The position numbers and the translations under genes are program-made. Shown piece after piece: positions 44,473 through 52,322 of a DNA stretch of 64,000 nucleotides; within the stretch, counting starts at the first letter, position 1; every line of letters starts with the position of its first letter. The notes below the pieces were generated by a model. The model was not told the DNA's origin and did no database searches. It was given only the letters and a program-made list of their open reading frames with translations. The DNA is taken from assembly GCF_014705605.1 (NCBI RefSeq), contig NZ_JACXIZ010000032.1, forward strand, positions 1 to 64,000, in the 5' to 3' direction. This DNA is from Paenibacillus sabuli. Its GTDB lineage: Bacteria; Bacillota; Bacilli; Paenibacillales; Paenibacillaceae.

Positions 44473-45332
44473 CGAACGCCTCCTTCCGGATACCTGCCCA
44501 TCGCCTTCGTCTGCGACACGCCGGCAAACTCGCCGTCCGCCTCCGCGCCTAGGCCCGCCGCCCTCCCGCTCACGCTGCCCGAGCCGCCTGCTACCGTCGG
44601 GCCGGCTGCGTCCGTTGCACCTAGCCTGCACAGCGCCTCCAGCACATGTCCGGAACCGGACACCCCGCCGAATACGCCGCCTTGCATCGTGACCATCTTG
44701 AGAGCCGCCTCGTGGTTGTCCCGGGCCGTCGCACCGGTACAGTCCTCCAGGATCAGGCATTCGTAGCCGCGGTCATTGGCCTCGCGCATCGTCGTATGGA
44801 CACAGACATCCGTCGTGATGCCGGCGAGGATCAGATTGCGGATGCCCTTGGTGCGCAGGATCAGATCCAGATCGGTCGCGTAGAAGCTGCCCTTGCCTGG
44901 CTTGTCGATGACGATCTCGCCCGGCAACGGCGCCAACTCCTCGATGATCTGCCAGCCCGGCTCACCGCGTACCAATATGCGGTTGCCCGGTGCGCCGGCG
45001 CCGATCTCGGCTCCAATCTGGCGGCTGCGCCAGCGCTTGTTGGCTGGCAGGTCCGACAGATCCGTCCGATGCCCCTCGCGGGTGTGAATGATCGTGAAGC
45101 CAGGCAGCGTCCGTGCGGCGTCGAGCAGTCTCCGGATAGGCGCAATCGCGCGCCGCGTCAACGACAGGTCGTAGCCCATGCGATCGACGTATCCTCCGAT
45201 TCCGCAGAAGTCCGTCTGCATGTCGATGACGATTAGCGCCGTATTGTGCGCAACGAGATTGCCGTCATAAGGGTAGTCGTAAGGATTGGCCTGAATGTAG
45301 AGCGGCCCTTCTTTTTTGACGTCCAGTTGCAT
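44469..45332 (-). CDS. Biuret-amidohydrolase-like cysteine hydrolase
   Basis: 287 residues, first gene of the operon; GGGGAG precedes the ATG. Intact triad D37 (LIVIDMQTDF), K144 (VIDKPGKGSF) and C177 (GITTDVCVHTTMREAN). The segments PYDYPYDGNL, GGYVDRMGYDLSLTRRAI, REGHRTDLSDLPANKRWRS and GNRILVRGEPGWQII follow biuret hydrolase (BiuH), which turns biuret into allophanate and ammonia. Residues after ~240 are a G/A/S-rich tail. No allophanate hydrolase is seen in the window, so the substrate assignment stays tentative. Confidence 0.9.
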   Translation of the reverse strand: MQLDVKKEGPLYIQANPYDYPYDGNLVAHNTALIVIDMQTDFCGIGGYVDRMGYDLSLTRRAIAPIRRLLDAARTLPGFTIIHTREGHRTDLSDLPANKRWRSRQIGAEIGAGAPGNRILVRGEPGWQIIEELAPLPGEIVIDKPGKGSFYATDLDLILRTKGIRNLILAGITTDVCVHTTMREANDRGYECLILEDCTGATARDNHEAALKMVTMQGGVFGGVSGSGHVLEALCRLGATDAAGPTVAGGSGSVSGRAAGLGAEADGEFAGVSQTKAMGRYPEGGVR

Positions 45333-45537
45333 AAGCCAGCTCCCCTTTCGATTTTATTTGCTTTCAATTCTTGTTTCGGCTTTGCCAGTGTACGGATCGA
45401 CTATATTAAGTAGAGCCCTTCACTAATGAGCACCAAGTCAATGTGAGGTTATTTGACTAATTTTCTGATACGTCAAATTATATAACATGGTTTTTCGGAA
45501 GTCGTTAGCAATTAATAACAGAATAACGGATGATTTA

Positions 45538-45554
45538 TTGTGACTTAGTCACAA
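45538..45554. promoter_or_regulatory. Perfect palindrome upstream of the nitrogen operon
   Basis: TTGTGACTTAGTCACAA has perfect 8-bp arms and a 1-nt centre. It lies about 200 nt before the first hydrolase start, in an AT-rich promoter region (45333-45600) that also has TTGACT and TATA-like boxes on both strands. It is an operator candidate for the PucR protein or a global nitrogen regulator. Confidence 0.45.
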
Positions 45555-45702
45555 AACGACCTCGTAACTGACATTGAATTAACGCAAAGTGCGTTGTCCT
45601 TTATTGGTGAACTGAATCAAAGAAGGGAAGGACGGTCAGAGGAACTGAAGGGTGCTGAGACAATGAGAATACAGCGCCCATTGAGGAGAAGGCGGGGCGC
45701 AT

Positions 45703-45871
45703 GGTGCGAACCTGAGGTGCACATGAAAACCCCGGGAGGTTCGCACCCCGCGCCAGCACTGGTTTTTTTGAAGAAAGGGTCGATTTTGAAGGCCGAACAT
45801 CGTATACTAAAAAGGGGTTCGCACTTTCGGGCCCGAAAACGCCCGCCCCGCAAGGGCTCGGGGGCGCCGCT
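45703..45871 (+). promoter_or_regulatory. CRISPR leader 2
   Basis: 169 nt homologous to leader 1 in opposite orientation, including the GGTGCGAACCT / AGGTTCGCACC inverted repeat, a T-run before GAAGAAAGGG, the TATACT box (45803-45808) and the GC-rich GGGCGCCGCT next to repeat 1. No ORF is supported here. Confidence 0.9.
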
Positions 45872-46231
45872 GTCGCATCCTATATGGATGCGTGGATTGA
45901 AACTACGAGTGGATCTTTCCAGATCGTGACGCGGGAGGTCGCATCCTATATGGATGCGTGGATTGAAACTTGCCCGTGGTCGGGCTCAGCGTACAGTACC
46001 GTGTCGCATCCTATATGGATGCGTGGATTGAAACGCCTCGAGATCGTCGTATGTCTCGCGGAACAGGTGTCGCATCCTATATGGATGCGTGGATTGAAAC
46101 GACGGCGTGGTGTTGGATGAGTCATCGATCCTCGTCGCATCCTATATGGATGCGTGGATTGAAACCCTTTTTCGCCCAGCCAATTAACAAGCGTCCGCCG
46201 TCGCATCCTATATGGATGCGTGGATTGAAAC
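45872..46231 (+). CRISPR. CRISPR array 2: 6 repeats, 5 spacers
   Basis: Six copies of the same 32-nt repeat as array 1, here read on the plus strand (repeat starts 45872, 45938, 46003, 46069, 46134, 46200), with spacers of 33-34 nt. All six repeats look identical, so this short array is young or recently trimmed. Transcribed rightward from leader 2. It lies 13 kb from the cas genes. Confidence 0.97.
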
Positions 46232-46312
46232 CTATTCGGCGCTAAGGATCCTTCACGAAATAACCAATGACAGCTCATCCATCAGGCGGGCAAACGAACT
46301 CACCTCACCTCA

Positions 46313-46505
46313 GCTAACGGTTGCCAGCGCGCTTATTTCGATGGATTTCAGGCGATTTCCAGGCTAGCGGTTGCCACAGCGCTTATTTGGCCTCAATCGC
46401 GTTTTTTCGATGGATTTCAAGAAAATAAGACCTGTGGCAACCGTTACAATGCAATCGGCGTTTTTTTGGGCGCAATAGCCGCTGTGGCAACCGTTAGGTT
46501 CGTTG
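46313..46505. repeat. 193-bp dispersed palindromic repeat, copy B
   Basis: Same length and unit order as copy A at 6811: two direct units beginning GCTAACGGTTGCCA and CTAGCGGTTGCCACAG, then two inverted units ending CTGTGGCAACCGTTA, followed by GTTCGTTG as in copy A. It lies 81 bp past array 2 and before the solitary decayed repeat. Confidence 0.8.
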
Positions 46506-46587
46506 GCCGATGGTGAAGGGATGAGGACGGTTTCAATCGCACCAGGTTATTCTGTCATGGACACTAAGCCTGGTGTATCCGCCGCCG

Positions 46588-46616
46588 GTCGCATCCTATT
46601 ATGGATGTATGCAGTT
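46588..46616 (+). repeat. Solitary degenerate CRISPR repeat
   Basis: GTCGCATCCTATTATGGATG followed by TATGCAGTTG matches the repeat with one inserted base and several changes in the last third. It has the same orientation as array 2 and lies 356 bp beyond its last repeat, with the 193-bp element between. Probably a remnant of a once longer array. Nothing else is supported in 46232-46788. Confidence 0.6.
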
Positions 46617-46788
46617 GGCGGCATTGATTTCGGATCAAATGATCGCCGTGAATTACAAACGAAACATCTCCTGCCCCTGCAAAAAAAAGGAGCCCTCACG
46701 GCATAGTCCGCAAAAACATTGCGGGCTAACCATTATTTTGGACGCCTCATCTATCACACTATGTTTCCTGTCGGTTTTACAGTATCCG

Positions 46789-47253
46789 TCAAAAGCGAAT
46801 GATTTGCTTGGGAGTCTTACCAACTGCAACATATACAAATGCTGCGGCTTGCACCGTCAGTGTGAGCCACGCCAAATCGCATCGTTTCAAAATTATTTCC
46901 AAAGCAGGTGCCACAATTATCAGAACAATACGGATCCATCTGAATGCGCCATGCTTAATCATTTCTCGCCTTACCGCCCGTTGCCAAATAAAAACGATAA
47001 ATGAGAGTGCGACCAAGCATGAAACACCAAACAATATGATGTTGAATCGAATCCAAACACTTGAATGCTCTTCAATCAACTGTACTAAACGAAAGATAAA
47101 TATGAACAATCCAAAAATCACCACTATAGGAAATGATGGTTCGACGATCTTTAAAAGATAATACATCACCGGCACGTATTGACGGTCCTGCTCCTCGCGC
47201 TGGCGTCTCTGATCGATCAAGCCTTTAAATTCCTTGTAGAGCCAAACGAGCAT
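46789..47253 (-). CDS. Small integral membrane protein, unknown function
   Basis: 154 residues with four hydrophobic segments (FPIVVIFGLFIFIFRLV, FNIILFGVSCLVALSFIVFIW, IRIVLIIVAPALEII, LTLTVQAAAFVYVAV) and a charged N-terminal 30 residues (LIDQRRQREEQDRQ). No family recognised. It overlaps the end of the truncated XRE-type frame, as in regulator-membrane protein pairs of mobile or signalling cassettes. AT-richer than the flanking metabolic genes. The ribosome binding site is weak (GGAACG). Confidence 0.55.
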   Translation of the reverse strand: MLVWLYKEFKGLIDQRRQREEQDRQYVPVMYYLLKIVEPSFPIVVIFGLFIFIFRLVQLIEEHSSVWIRFNIILFGVSCLVALSFIVFIWQRAVRREMIKHGAFRWIRIVLIIVAPALEIILKRCDLAWLTLTVQAAAFVYVAVGKTPKQIIRF

Positions 47254-47411
47254 CGTTCCAACGACTGAAATCTGTAGGGTTTCTGTGTTTTTTGGCGACC
47301 CAGCAAAAAGCCGAGGCTGACCTGAAAATAATCGGCAAACAAAACTAGCGTGGAAAAATCAGGTTCTCGATACCCACTATGAAAAACAGCCTTGACGATG
47401 CGTTGATTCAC
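47217..47411 (-). pseudogene. Truncated XRE-type helix-turn-helix regulator
   Basis: 64 residues from a GTG. REPDFSTLVLFADYFQVSLGFLLGR is the C-terminal half of an XRE/Cro helix-turn-helix, where the usual form is KPDxETLxxxADYFxVSxDYLLGR. The first two helices that should precede it are missing, so the gene appears cut at its 5' end. It may have regulated the overlapping membrane protein gene. Confidence 0.55.
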
Positions 47412-47519
47412 ACAGAGCGGGGTACTGAAAAACTGAGCTCGGACGAAGCCATTTTTATGGAACGCTCCTTAAAGGCTTACCATGCGGCAAAAGCAAGCTG
47501 GATAGAAAACGAAGCCTAG
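47379..47519 (+). CDS. Possible 46-residue ORF
   Basis: Reads from ATG with ALIHTERGTEKLSSDEAIFM near the middle and ends ASWIENEA. The composition is protein-like (helical, charged), but the ribosome binding site is poor and it overlaps the truncated regulator on the other strand. It could be the tail of a lost gene. Confidence 0.25.
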   Translation: MKNSLDDALIHTERGTEKLSSDEAIFMERSLKAYHAAKASWIENEA

Positions 47520-47612
47520 CCCTCTATACTACAGGCTGCTCTCTCCCAGGCTTCCTCAGCCTGATCTTGCAACACTTAATCAATCATGTTCCTTCTAACG
47601 TTTATGACTGTA

Positions 47613-47641
47613 AAGGGCCGCCAAAGAATGGCGGCCTTTTT
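47613..47641 (+). terminator. Intrinsic terminator
   Basis: Arms GGCCGCCA / TGGCGGCC with a 5-nt loop followed by TTTTT on the plus strand, preceded by AAAG. It may end the small rightward ORF and, with its A-rich left flank, also work for the leftward Nudix gene. Confidence 0.75.
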
Positions 47642-47701
47642 AGCACATCCTGGCTTCCCCCCGCTTTCAATGGCATATTTTAACAAAAACATACAAATGC
47701 C

Positions 47702-48088
47702 TTACACGCCCTTCATCAGCAAGGCGACAAAAGGCTTGTCCGCCGGTGCAAATGAAAAGGCCGAGAGCTCGGACGGCGCCACCCAGCGATAGTCGTCGTG
47801 ATCGCGCAATTGGAGTTCGCCCGCAACCAACGTCGCACGGTAAGCGATGAGTCGAATCGCGGTGTCTCCGTAATCATGCGCATTGACTGCAAACGGCGCA
47901 TACGGCGCAATCGCCAGATTCATCTCCTCCAGCAGCTCGCGCTGCAAGCAAGCCTGCGGGGATTCGCCCGGCTCCAGCTTGCCGCCCGGAAACTCCCACA
48001 TGCCCGCCTGCGCTTTACCCGCTCGCCGACGCGCAATCAAGATCTGACCCTCGCCATTTTCGATAATGGCGGCTGCAACTTCGATCAT
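47702..48088 (-). CDS. MutT-type Nudix hydrolase (8-oxo-dGTP diphosphatase-like)
   Basis: 128 residues from ATG 48088 with AGAGAGGTG upstream; longer in-frame starts have no signal. The Nudix box is complete (GGKLEPGES followed by RELLEEM), and the N-terminal ARRRAGKAQAGMWEFPGG is typical of MutT. Hydrolyses oxidised or unwanted NTPs to the monophosphate. Stands alone, divergent from the deacetylase gene. Confidence 0.88.
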   Translation of the reverse strand: MIEVAAAIIENGEGQILIARRRAGKAQAGMWEFPGGKLEPGESPQACLQRELLEEMNLAIAPYAPFAVNAHDYGDTAIRLIAYRATLVAGELQLRDHDDYRWVAPSELSAFSFAPADKPFVALLMKGV

Positions 48089-48293
48089 ATCCTGCACACC
48101 TCTCTTTTCTTTCGCTCTCCTGTCCCTATACGTTAGGGTACCATAAGATTTCGATGCCTTCACGCACCTCTTCCTTCCTCCCTGTTTCCTTAAAACGATT
48201 CTACACAAAAAATACCTCCGCCCCCCAGTCCCCTGCCATGCTATAATGCTAGTTATGTATGTTTCTACCAGACCATGGAGAGGGGTTCATATT

Positions 48294-50165
48294 TTGCGTA
48301 ATAGATGGATTGGTCCGATAATGGGCGTCCTGCTGCTCACGGGCTGGGCTTATACACCTGCCGAAGGGGACGCAAGGGCGCAAGGCGCGGCAGTGCCGGA
48401 GAAGGCACAAGCCGCGGCGAAGACCGCCTTTGACGATGTAGCGGCGACGCATTGGGCGGCCGAAGCGATTGAGGAGATGGCCCGCGTCGAGATCATCAAC
48501 GGATATGACGGCAACGTGTTTCGCCCGAGCAATCCGGTGACCCGCGAGGAATTTGCCGTCCTGCTGGCCAAGACGTTTGATCTGGAGTCTGTTACGGACG
48601 GCTCGCCAGCTCCGGCGGAGGCGACGTTCGCAGACGTCGCGCCTGGACGCTGGTCCTTCGATGCCATCGAAGCAGCCGAGCTCTACTTCCCCGGCGATGC
48701 CGAATCATCCGGCATGCCTGTATTCGAGCCGAAGGCGGAGGCAACGCGCGAGGATGTGGCGGCGGCCATCGCGCGTACGCTCGGCTATGCCGCTGCAACG
48801 CATGACGACACAGACCTGCGGGTATTCCGCGATGCCGCGGATGTCGCCCCCGGCGTGCGGGACGCCGTAGCAGCAGCCATCGCGTACGGAATTGTCGGCG
48901 GCTACGCGGACGGCACCTTCCGCCCGCAGGCGACGATCACGCGAGCCGAGACGGCCGCGATCCTGTACCGCGCCGTATTCGGCCCCCTCGAGACGGGCGC
49001 AGGCACAGCGGACGAACCCGCCGGTCGGCCAGACACCGCGATGCCCGCTGAGCTGATCACCGACTTCTCGGATGCGGACGGCTGGTACGGCACGGTCGCG
49101 CATACCGGGGACGTGAGTCGGATCGTCGAGGGCGCCTCCTCGATTATCCTGTCCACCGATGCGGACAATACCACCACCGCAGCCAGACTGACCGAAGCCG
49201 CGCTCGATCTGAGCCGAGCCCGTAATCTGATGGTGCGTCTGTATGTAGAGGATCTGGAGCGCCTATCCAAGTTCGAGGTGCGCGTCTCCGCCGACCCGGC
49301 CATGAAGGCGTATCTGCGCTTCGCGCAGACGAAGTGGCAATTGGTCGAAGGCTGGAACGAGGTGCTAATCCCGGTCGAGGCGTTCGACGCGGAGGGCGAT
49401 GCCTCACTGGAGCGCGTCATGACGACGGTGCAGGTCTCGATTACCCAGCGCGGCGATCTGCCGGTAAGCGCAGTGTTCGATGCGCTCTATCGCGATTACG
49501 CCGGCAAGGGCAAGGTGATGATTCAGTTCGACGACGGCTGGTCATCAGTCTACAGCAAGGCGTTCCCGATGATGCAAGCCAAAGGATTCTCCGGCAGCTT
49601 CGGCATCGTCACCGACTTCATCGGCACGAAGAACTACGCCACGCTGGCACAGCTCGACGAGATGTACGCAGCCGGCTGGGATATGTTCAACCATACGGCT
49701 ACGCATGCCAGTCTGACCGGGGTGAGCGCTGCCGAGGCAGAGGAAGAAGTGCGCGCCGCCAGGGCCTTCTTATTACGTCACCGCATGGCCCGGGGAGCCG
49801 ACTATCTGGCTTATCCGTATGGCGATTACAATGAAGCGACCGTCGACATCGTCGCCCGCTACAGCCGCTACGCCCGCACCGTCACCGGAGGCTATGAGCT
49901 GGACCCTCCGATCAATCCCCATCGCCTCAAGGCGATTGAGCTGGTCAACGGCATCGAGCCAGCCGTCTACCAGGACGCAATTCGTACGGCAGCCAGAGAG
50001 GGCAGCACCGTTATCTTTTTCCTGCATCGCATTGAAGATGCCGGAGAGGCAACGAGTATGCTGCATACAGCGGATTTCCAGGCCTTCCTCGATGAGCTGG
50101 ACGCGCAGCGGGGCACGGTCGACATCATGACGGTCAGTCAGTGGGCGCAGTCACTCGCACACTGA
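48294..50165 (+). CDS. S-layer-anchored polysaccharide deacetylase
   Basis: 623 residues from TTG 48294, chosen because GGAGAGGGG lies 8 nt upstream. Signal peptide RNRWIGPIMGVLLLTGWAY. Three SLH repeats follow to about residue 230 (AFDDVAATHWAAEAIEEM, FRPSNPVTREEFAVLLAK, IVGGYADGTFRPQATITRAE). A carbohydrate-binding-like beta domain covers ~255-400. The C-terminal NodB domain has VMIQFDDGWSS (catalytic and metal Asp), NHTATHASL (metal His) and LAYPYGDYNEAT. It would de-N- or O-acetylate a wall polysaccharide while attached to the wall. Confidence 0.92.
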   Translation: MRNRWIGPIMGVLLLTGWAYTPAEGDARAQGAAVPEKAQAAAKTAFDDVAATHWAAEAIEEMARVEIINGYDGNVFRPSNPVTREEFAVLLAKTFDLESVTDGSPAPAEATFADVAPGRWSFDAIEAAELYFPGDAESSGMPVFEPKAEATREDVAAAIARTLGYAAATHDDTDLRVFRDAADVAPGVRDAVAAAIAYGIVGGYADGTFRPQATITRAETAAILYRAVFGPLETGAGTADEPAGRPDTAMPAELITDFSDADGWYGTVAHTGDVSRIVEGASSIILSTDADNTTTAARLTEAALDLSRARNLMVRLYVEDLERLSKFEVRVSADPAMKAYLRFAQTKWQLVEGWNEVLIPVEAFDAEGDASLERVMTTVQVSITQRGDLPVSAVFDALYRDYAGKGKVMIQFDDGWSSVYSKAFPMMQAKGFSGSFGIVTDFIGTKNYATLAQLDEMYAAGWDMFNHTATHASLTGVSAAEAEEEVRAARAFLLRHRMARGADYLAYPYGDYNEATVDIVARYSRYARTVTGGYELDPPINPHRLKAIELVNGIEPAVYQDAIRTAAREGSTVIFFLHRIEDAGEATSMLHTADFQAFLDELDAQRGTVDIMTVSQWAQSLAH

Positions 50166-50173
50166 AGCCCGGC

Positions 50174-50217
50174 CCCGTTCGTACCGGCATTCGCACATAG
50201 ACGACCGTACGAACGGG
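50174..50217. terminator. Perfect 11-bp inverted repeat after the deacetylase gene
   Basis: CCCGTTCGTAC (50174-50184) and GTACGAACGGG (50207-50217) start 8 nt after the stop. No U-tract follows, so it is a 3' stability structure or a weak terminator. Confidence 0.5.
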
Positions 50218-50319
50218 AGCCCTCTGCCACGCGGACGCATCCGCGGCGCGGTCCGGATGACGGGAGGCCGAGGCCTTGTCGCAGACACCGCGCCGATCAC
50301 CGGCTTTCGCCGTCGCCTT

Positions 50320-50986
50320 TCACGGACCGACGATCAAGTCGTCGATCCTCCCCTCGAACCAGCGTTCGTAGCCGGCGATGCCGCGACCGATGTACAGCGG
50401 ACCCGAGCCGGTGCCGGTGAGCGCCGTGTTAGCCACGCTGCCCGCCGCCACGCCATCGCGATAGAATCGGATCGCGCTGCCGTCGTGCACCGCCTGGAGA
50501 CGGTACCACTGGTTGCTGTTCCAGGAGAGCGCGTCCCCCTCGTGCCAGCTCCCATTCCAGAATAGCCCGAGCTTGCCGGAGGCGGATACGCGCAATCCGT
50601 AAGGGACCGGCGCGCCTTGCATCTCCACGATCTTCTGAATCCGCGTCCCTGCATCCGCCGCAAAATTGACGCGCACATCGATCCGAATCGTCGAATCGAA
50701 GTCCAGCCCGGATACATCCGAGACTGTAACCCCGCTCGCGCTCCCGTCGAAGGCCAGCGCCCCCCCATTGTACCCGCTATCCCATACCGCGCCGCTCACC
50801 GTGCCGTCATGCCCGTTCCCCGAACGATCCGCCGCGACCGTGCTCGATCCCTCGTCGAACGTCCAGGCCGCCGCCTCGGTTGCCGACTCGAGCTTGATCT
50901 GGAACGTCTTGCCCCGAGCGCCGCCAACGGCAATGCTCAGCTTGACCTGCGGGCTTGATTGCACTTCCCATCCAATTCTTCATCAT
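50320..50986 (-). pseudogene. LamG-like (concanavalin A-like) domain fragment, probable frameshift
   Basis: From GTG 50964 an open frame of 214 residues shows a LamG domain: AAWTFDEGSSTVAADRSGNG near residue 32, GYNGGALAFDG, and ending YIGRGIAGYERWFEGRIDDL. That GTG has no proper ribosome binding site. A good site (GGAAGGGGA) precedes ATGATG at 50986, but that frame is one base out of register. The simplest reading is a single-base indel near the start, or an N-terminal deletion, in a secreted or accessory lectin-like gene. No signal peptide is visible. Confidence 0.6.
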
Positions 50987-51034
50987 CCCTGGTCCCCTTC
51001 CTTCAATGTGCCAATCATGTTCATTTTCTTAATT

Positions 51035-51048
51035 TTAAGCGCTTTCAA
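51035..51048 (-). promoter_or_regulatory. cre-like site before the LamG gene
   Basis: On the minus strand TTGAAAGCGCTTAA contains the AAAGCGCTT core of CcpA cre sites. It lies about 50 nt before the ATG at 50986. Confidence 0.5.
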
Positions 51049-51066
51049 TTTAGTTGACGCTTCCGA

Positions 51067-51107
51067 GCCGCCGACTGTACTCGATCAGTCGGCGGCCGCT
51101 TCTATTT
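51067..51107 (+). terminator. Strong hairpin at the 3' end of the ROK gene
   Basis: GCCGCCGACTG (51067-51077) pairs perfectly with CAGTCGGCGGC (51086-51096). The T-run (ATTTTTTTA) lies on the plus-strand side, while the ROK gene ends leftward into the A-rich side, so direction is ambiguous. Confidence 0.6.
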
Positions 51108-51109
51108 TT

Positions 51110-52300
51110 TTAGAAGAACGAGAACGTATCGTCAATGACCAGCGCCCCGGCCCCCAGCACAATCGCATTCTCCAGCTCCGACACCTCGACCGGCGTGCGC
51201 TTGCCTTTGGCACTGAGCACGCGCGCGCGGATGGTCTCCTGCACCGCTTTCGCCAGAATCGGTGTCGCCGTCCCCAGCTTGCCGCTCAGAATGATCGCCT
51301 CGGGATTAAGCAGATTCACCGCATTGGCAATTCCGATGCCGAGATAACTTCCCGCCTCCCGCATCGCCTGCTCGCACAACGCGGAGCCTTGCTCGAGTGC
51401 CAGCACAATGTCCGCGAACGCAAGCGCGTCGAGATCAGCCGGGAATCGCTCCCGCTCCTCACCCGGCGCAAGCTTGAGCTTGCGGCGGACGTTCTCCTCG
51501 ATTTGGCGAATCGACACGAACGTCTCCACACAGCCATAATTGCCGCAGCTGCACCGCTCGCCGGCATAATCGATCGTCGTATGTCCGATGACGCCAGCCT
51601 CGCCGGTATCGCCGCGCAGCAGATGATCGCTGACGATCAGGCCGGAGCCGATGCCATTCTCCGCCAGCACCGTCATGAAATGCTTGCGCCCGATCCCCTT
51701 GCCGAACCACTTCTCGGCGATCGCTGCCGCATTGGCATTGTTATCCATCATGACCGGCAGATGATGGGCTTCGTGCAGCAGCCGGCGCAGCGGAATCCGC
51801 GACTGTCCGTAGAAGTCGGGAGGCGACACCTCCCCTTCTTCCGTCTCGTCGAGCGGACCCGGCACGACAACGCCGATCCCCAGCACCAGCTTAGGGGCGA
51901 CGGCCGCTTCCGCGATGACCTGGTCAACCGCCCGGTGTACGAACTGCATCACCTCGCCGAACGGCATCGCCCTCGTGTCGTAGCGATGGCGGAGCGCCAG
52001 TGCATCGCCCTCCATGTTCATGATGGCCACCTTCACCCGGGAGCGACTGAGCTGGATGCCGATGGAGAAGAAGCAATCGCGGTTGAACACGAGCTGCACC
52101 GGGCGTCTGCCGCGAGCGGAAGGGACCGAGCCGTTCTCCATAATGATGCCGTCGCCGATCAGCTCCTCCGTAATGCGAGTGATCGTCGGCTGCGGAATGT
52201 TCGTCAGCGCCGAGATATCGATCCGCGAGATCGGACCTTGCTCCCGAATGACCTTGATGATACGTTTATAGTTAAGCTCCTTTACATTCACGAGGCCCAT
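51110..52300 (-). CDS. ROK-family transcriptional repressor (NagC/XylR type)
   Basis: 396 residues from ATG 52300 (GAAGGGGA 7 nt upstream; ATG 52306 is too close). The N-terminal winged helix is SRIDISALTNIPQPTITRITEEL. The ROK ATPase-like domain carries ENGIGSGLIV, GEAGVIGHTTI and the zinc motif CSCGNYGCVE. Such repressors bind a sugar or sugar phosphate. It is the last gene of the sulfatase-tctCBA cluster, 22 nt after tctA, and probably represses it; AT-rich repeated motifs in the divergent sulfatase promoter could be its operators. Confidence 0.92.
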   Translation of the reverse strand: MGLVNVKELNYKRIIKVIREQGPISRIDISALTNIPQPTITRITEELIGDGIIMENGSVPSARGRRPVQLVFNRDCFFSIGIQLSRSRVKVAIMNMEGDALALRHRYDTRAMPFGEVMQFVHRAVDQVIAEAAVAPKLVLGIGVVVPGPLDETEEGEVSPPDFYGQSRIPLRRLLHEAHHLPVMMDNNANAAAIAEKWFGKGIGRKHFMTVLAENGIGSGLIVSDHLLRGDTGEAGVIGHTTIDYAGERCSCGNYGCVETFVSIRQIEENVRRKLKLAPGEERERFPADLDALAFADIVLALEQGSALCEQAMREAGSYLGIGIANAVNLLNPEAIILSGKLGTATPILAKAVQETIRARVLSAKGKRTPVEVSELENAIVLGAGALVIDDTFSFF

Positions 52301-52322
52301 ATGCATTCCCCTTCACATCTTT

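Noticed and set aside
33242-45332. Composite transposon explanation for the operon between the two leaders
   Set aside because: No transposase, insertion sequence ends or target duplications were seen at either side; only leader and repeat homology is present.
45594-45929. 111-residue frame across leader 2
   Set aside because: The same peptide-like frame appears in leader 1 because the leaders are homologous; it runs into the repeats and has no independent support.
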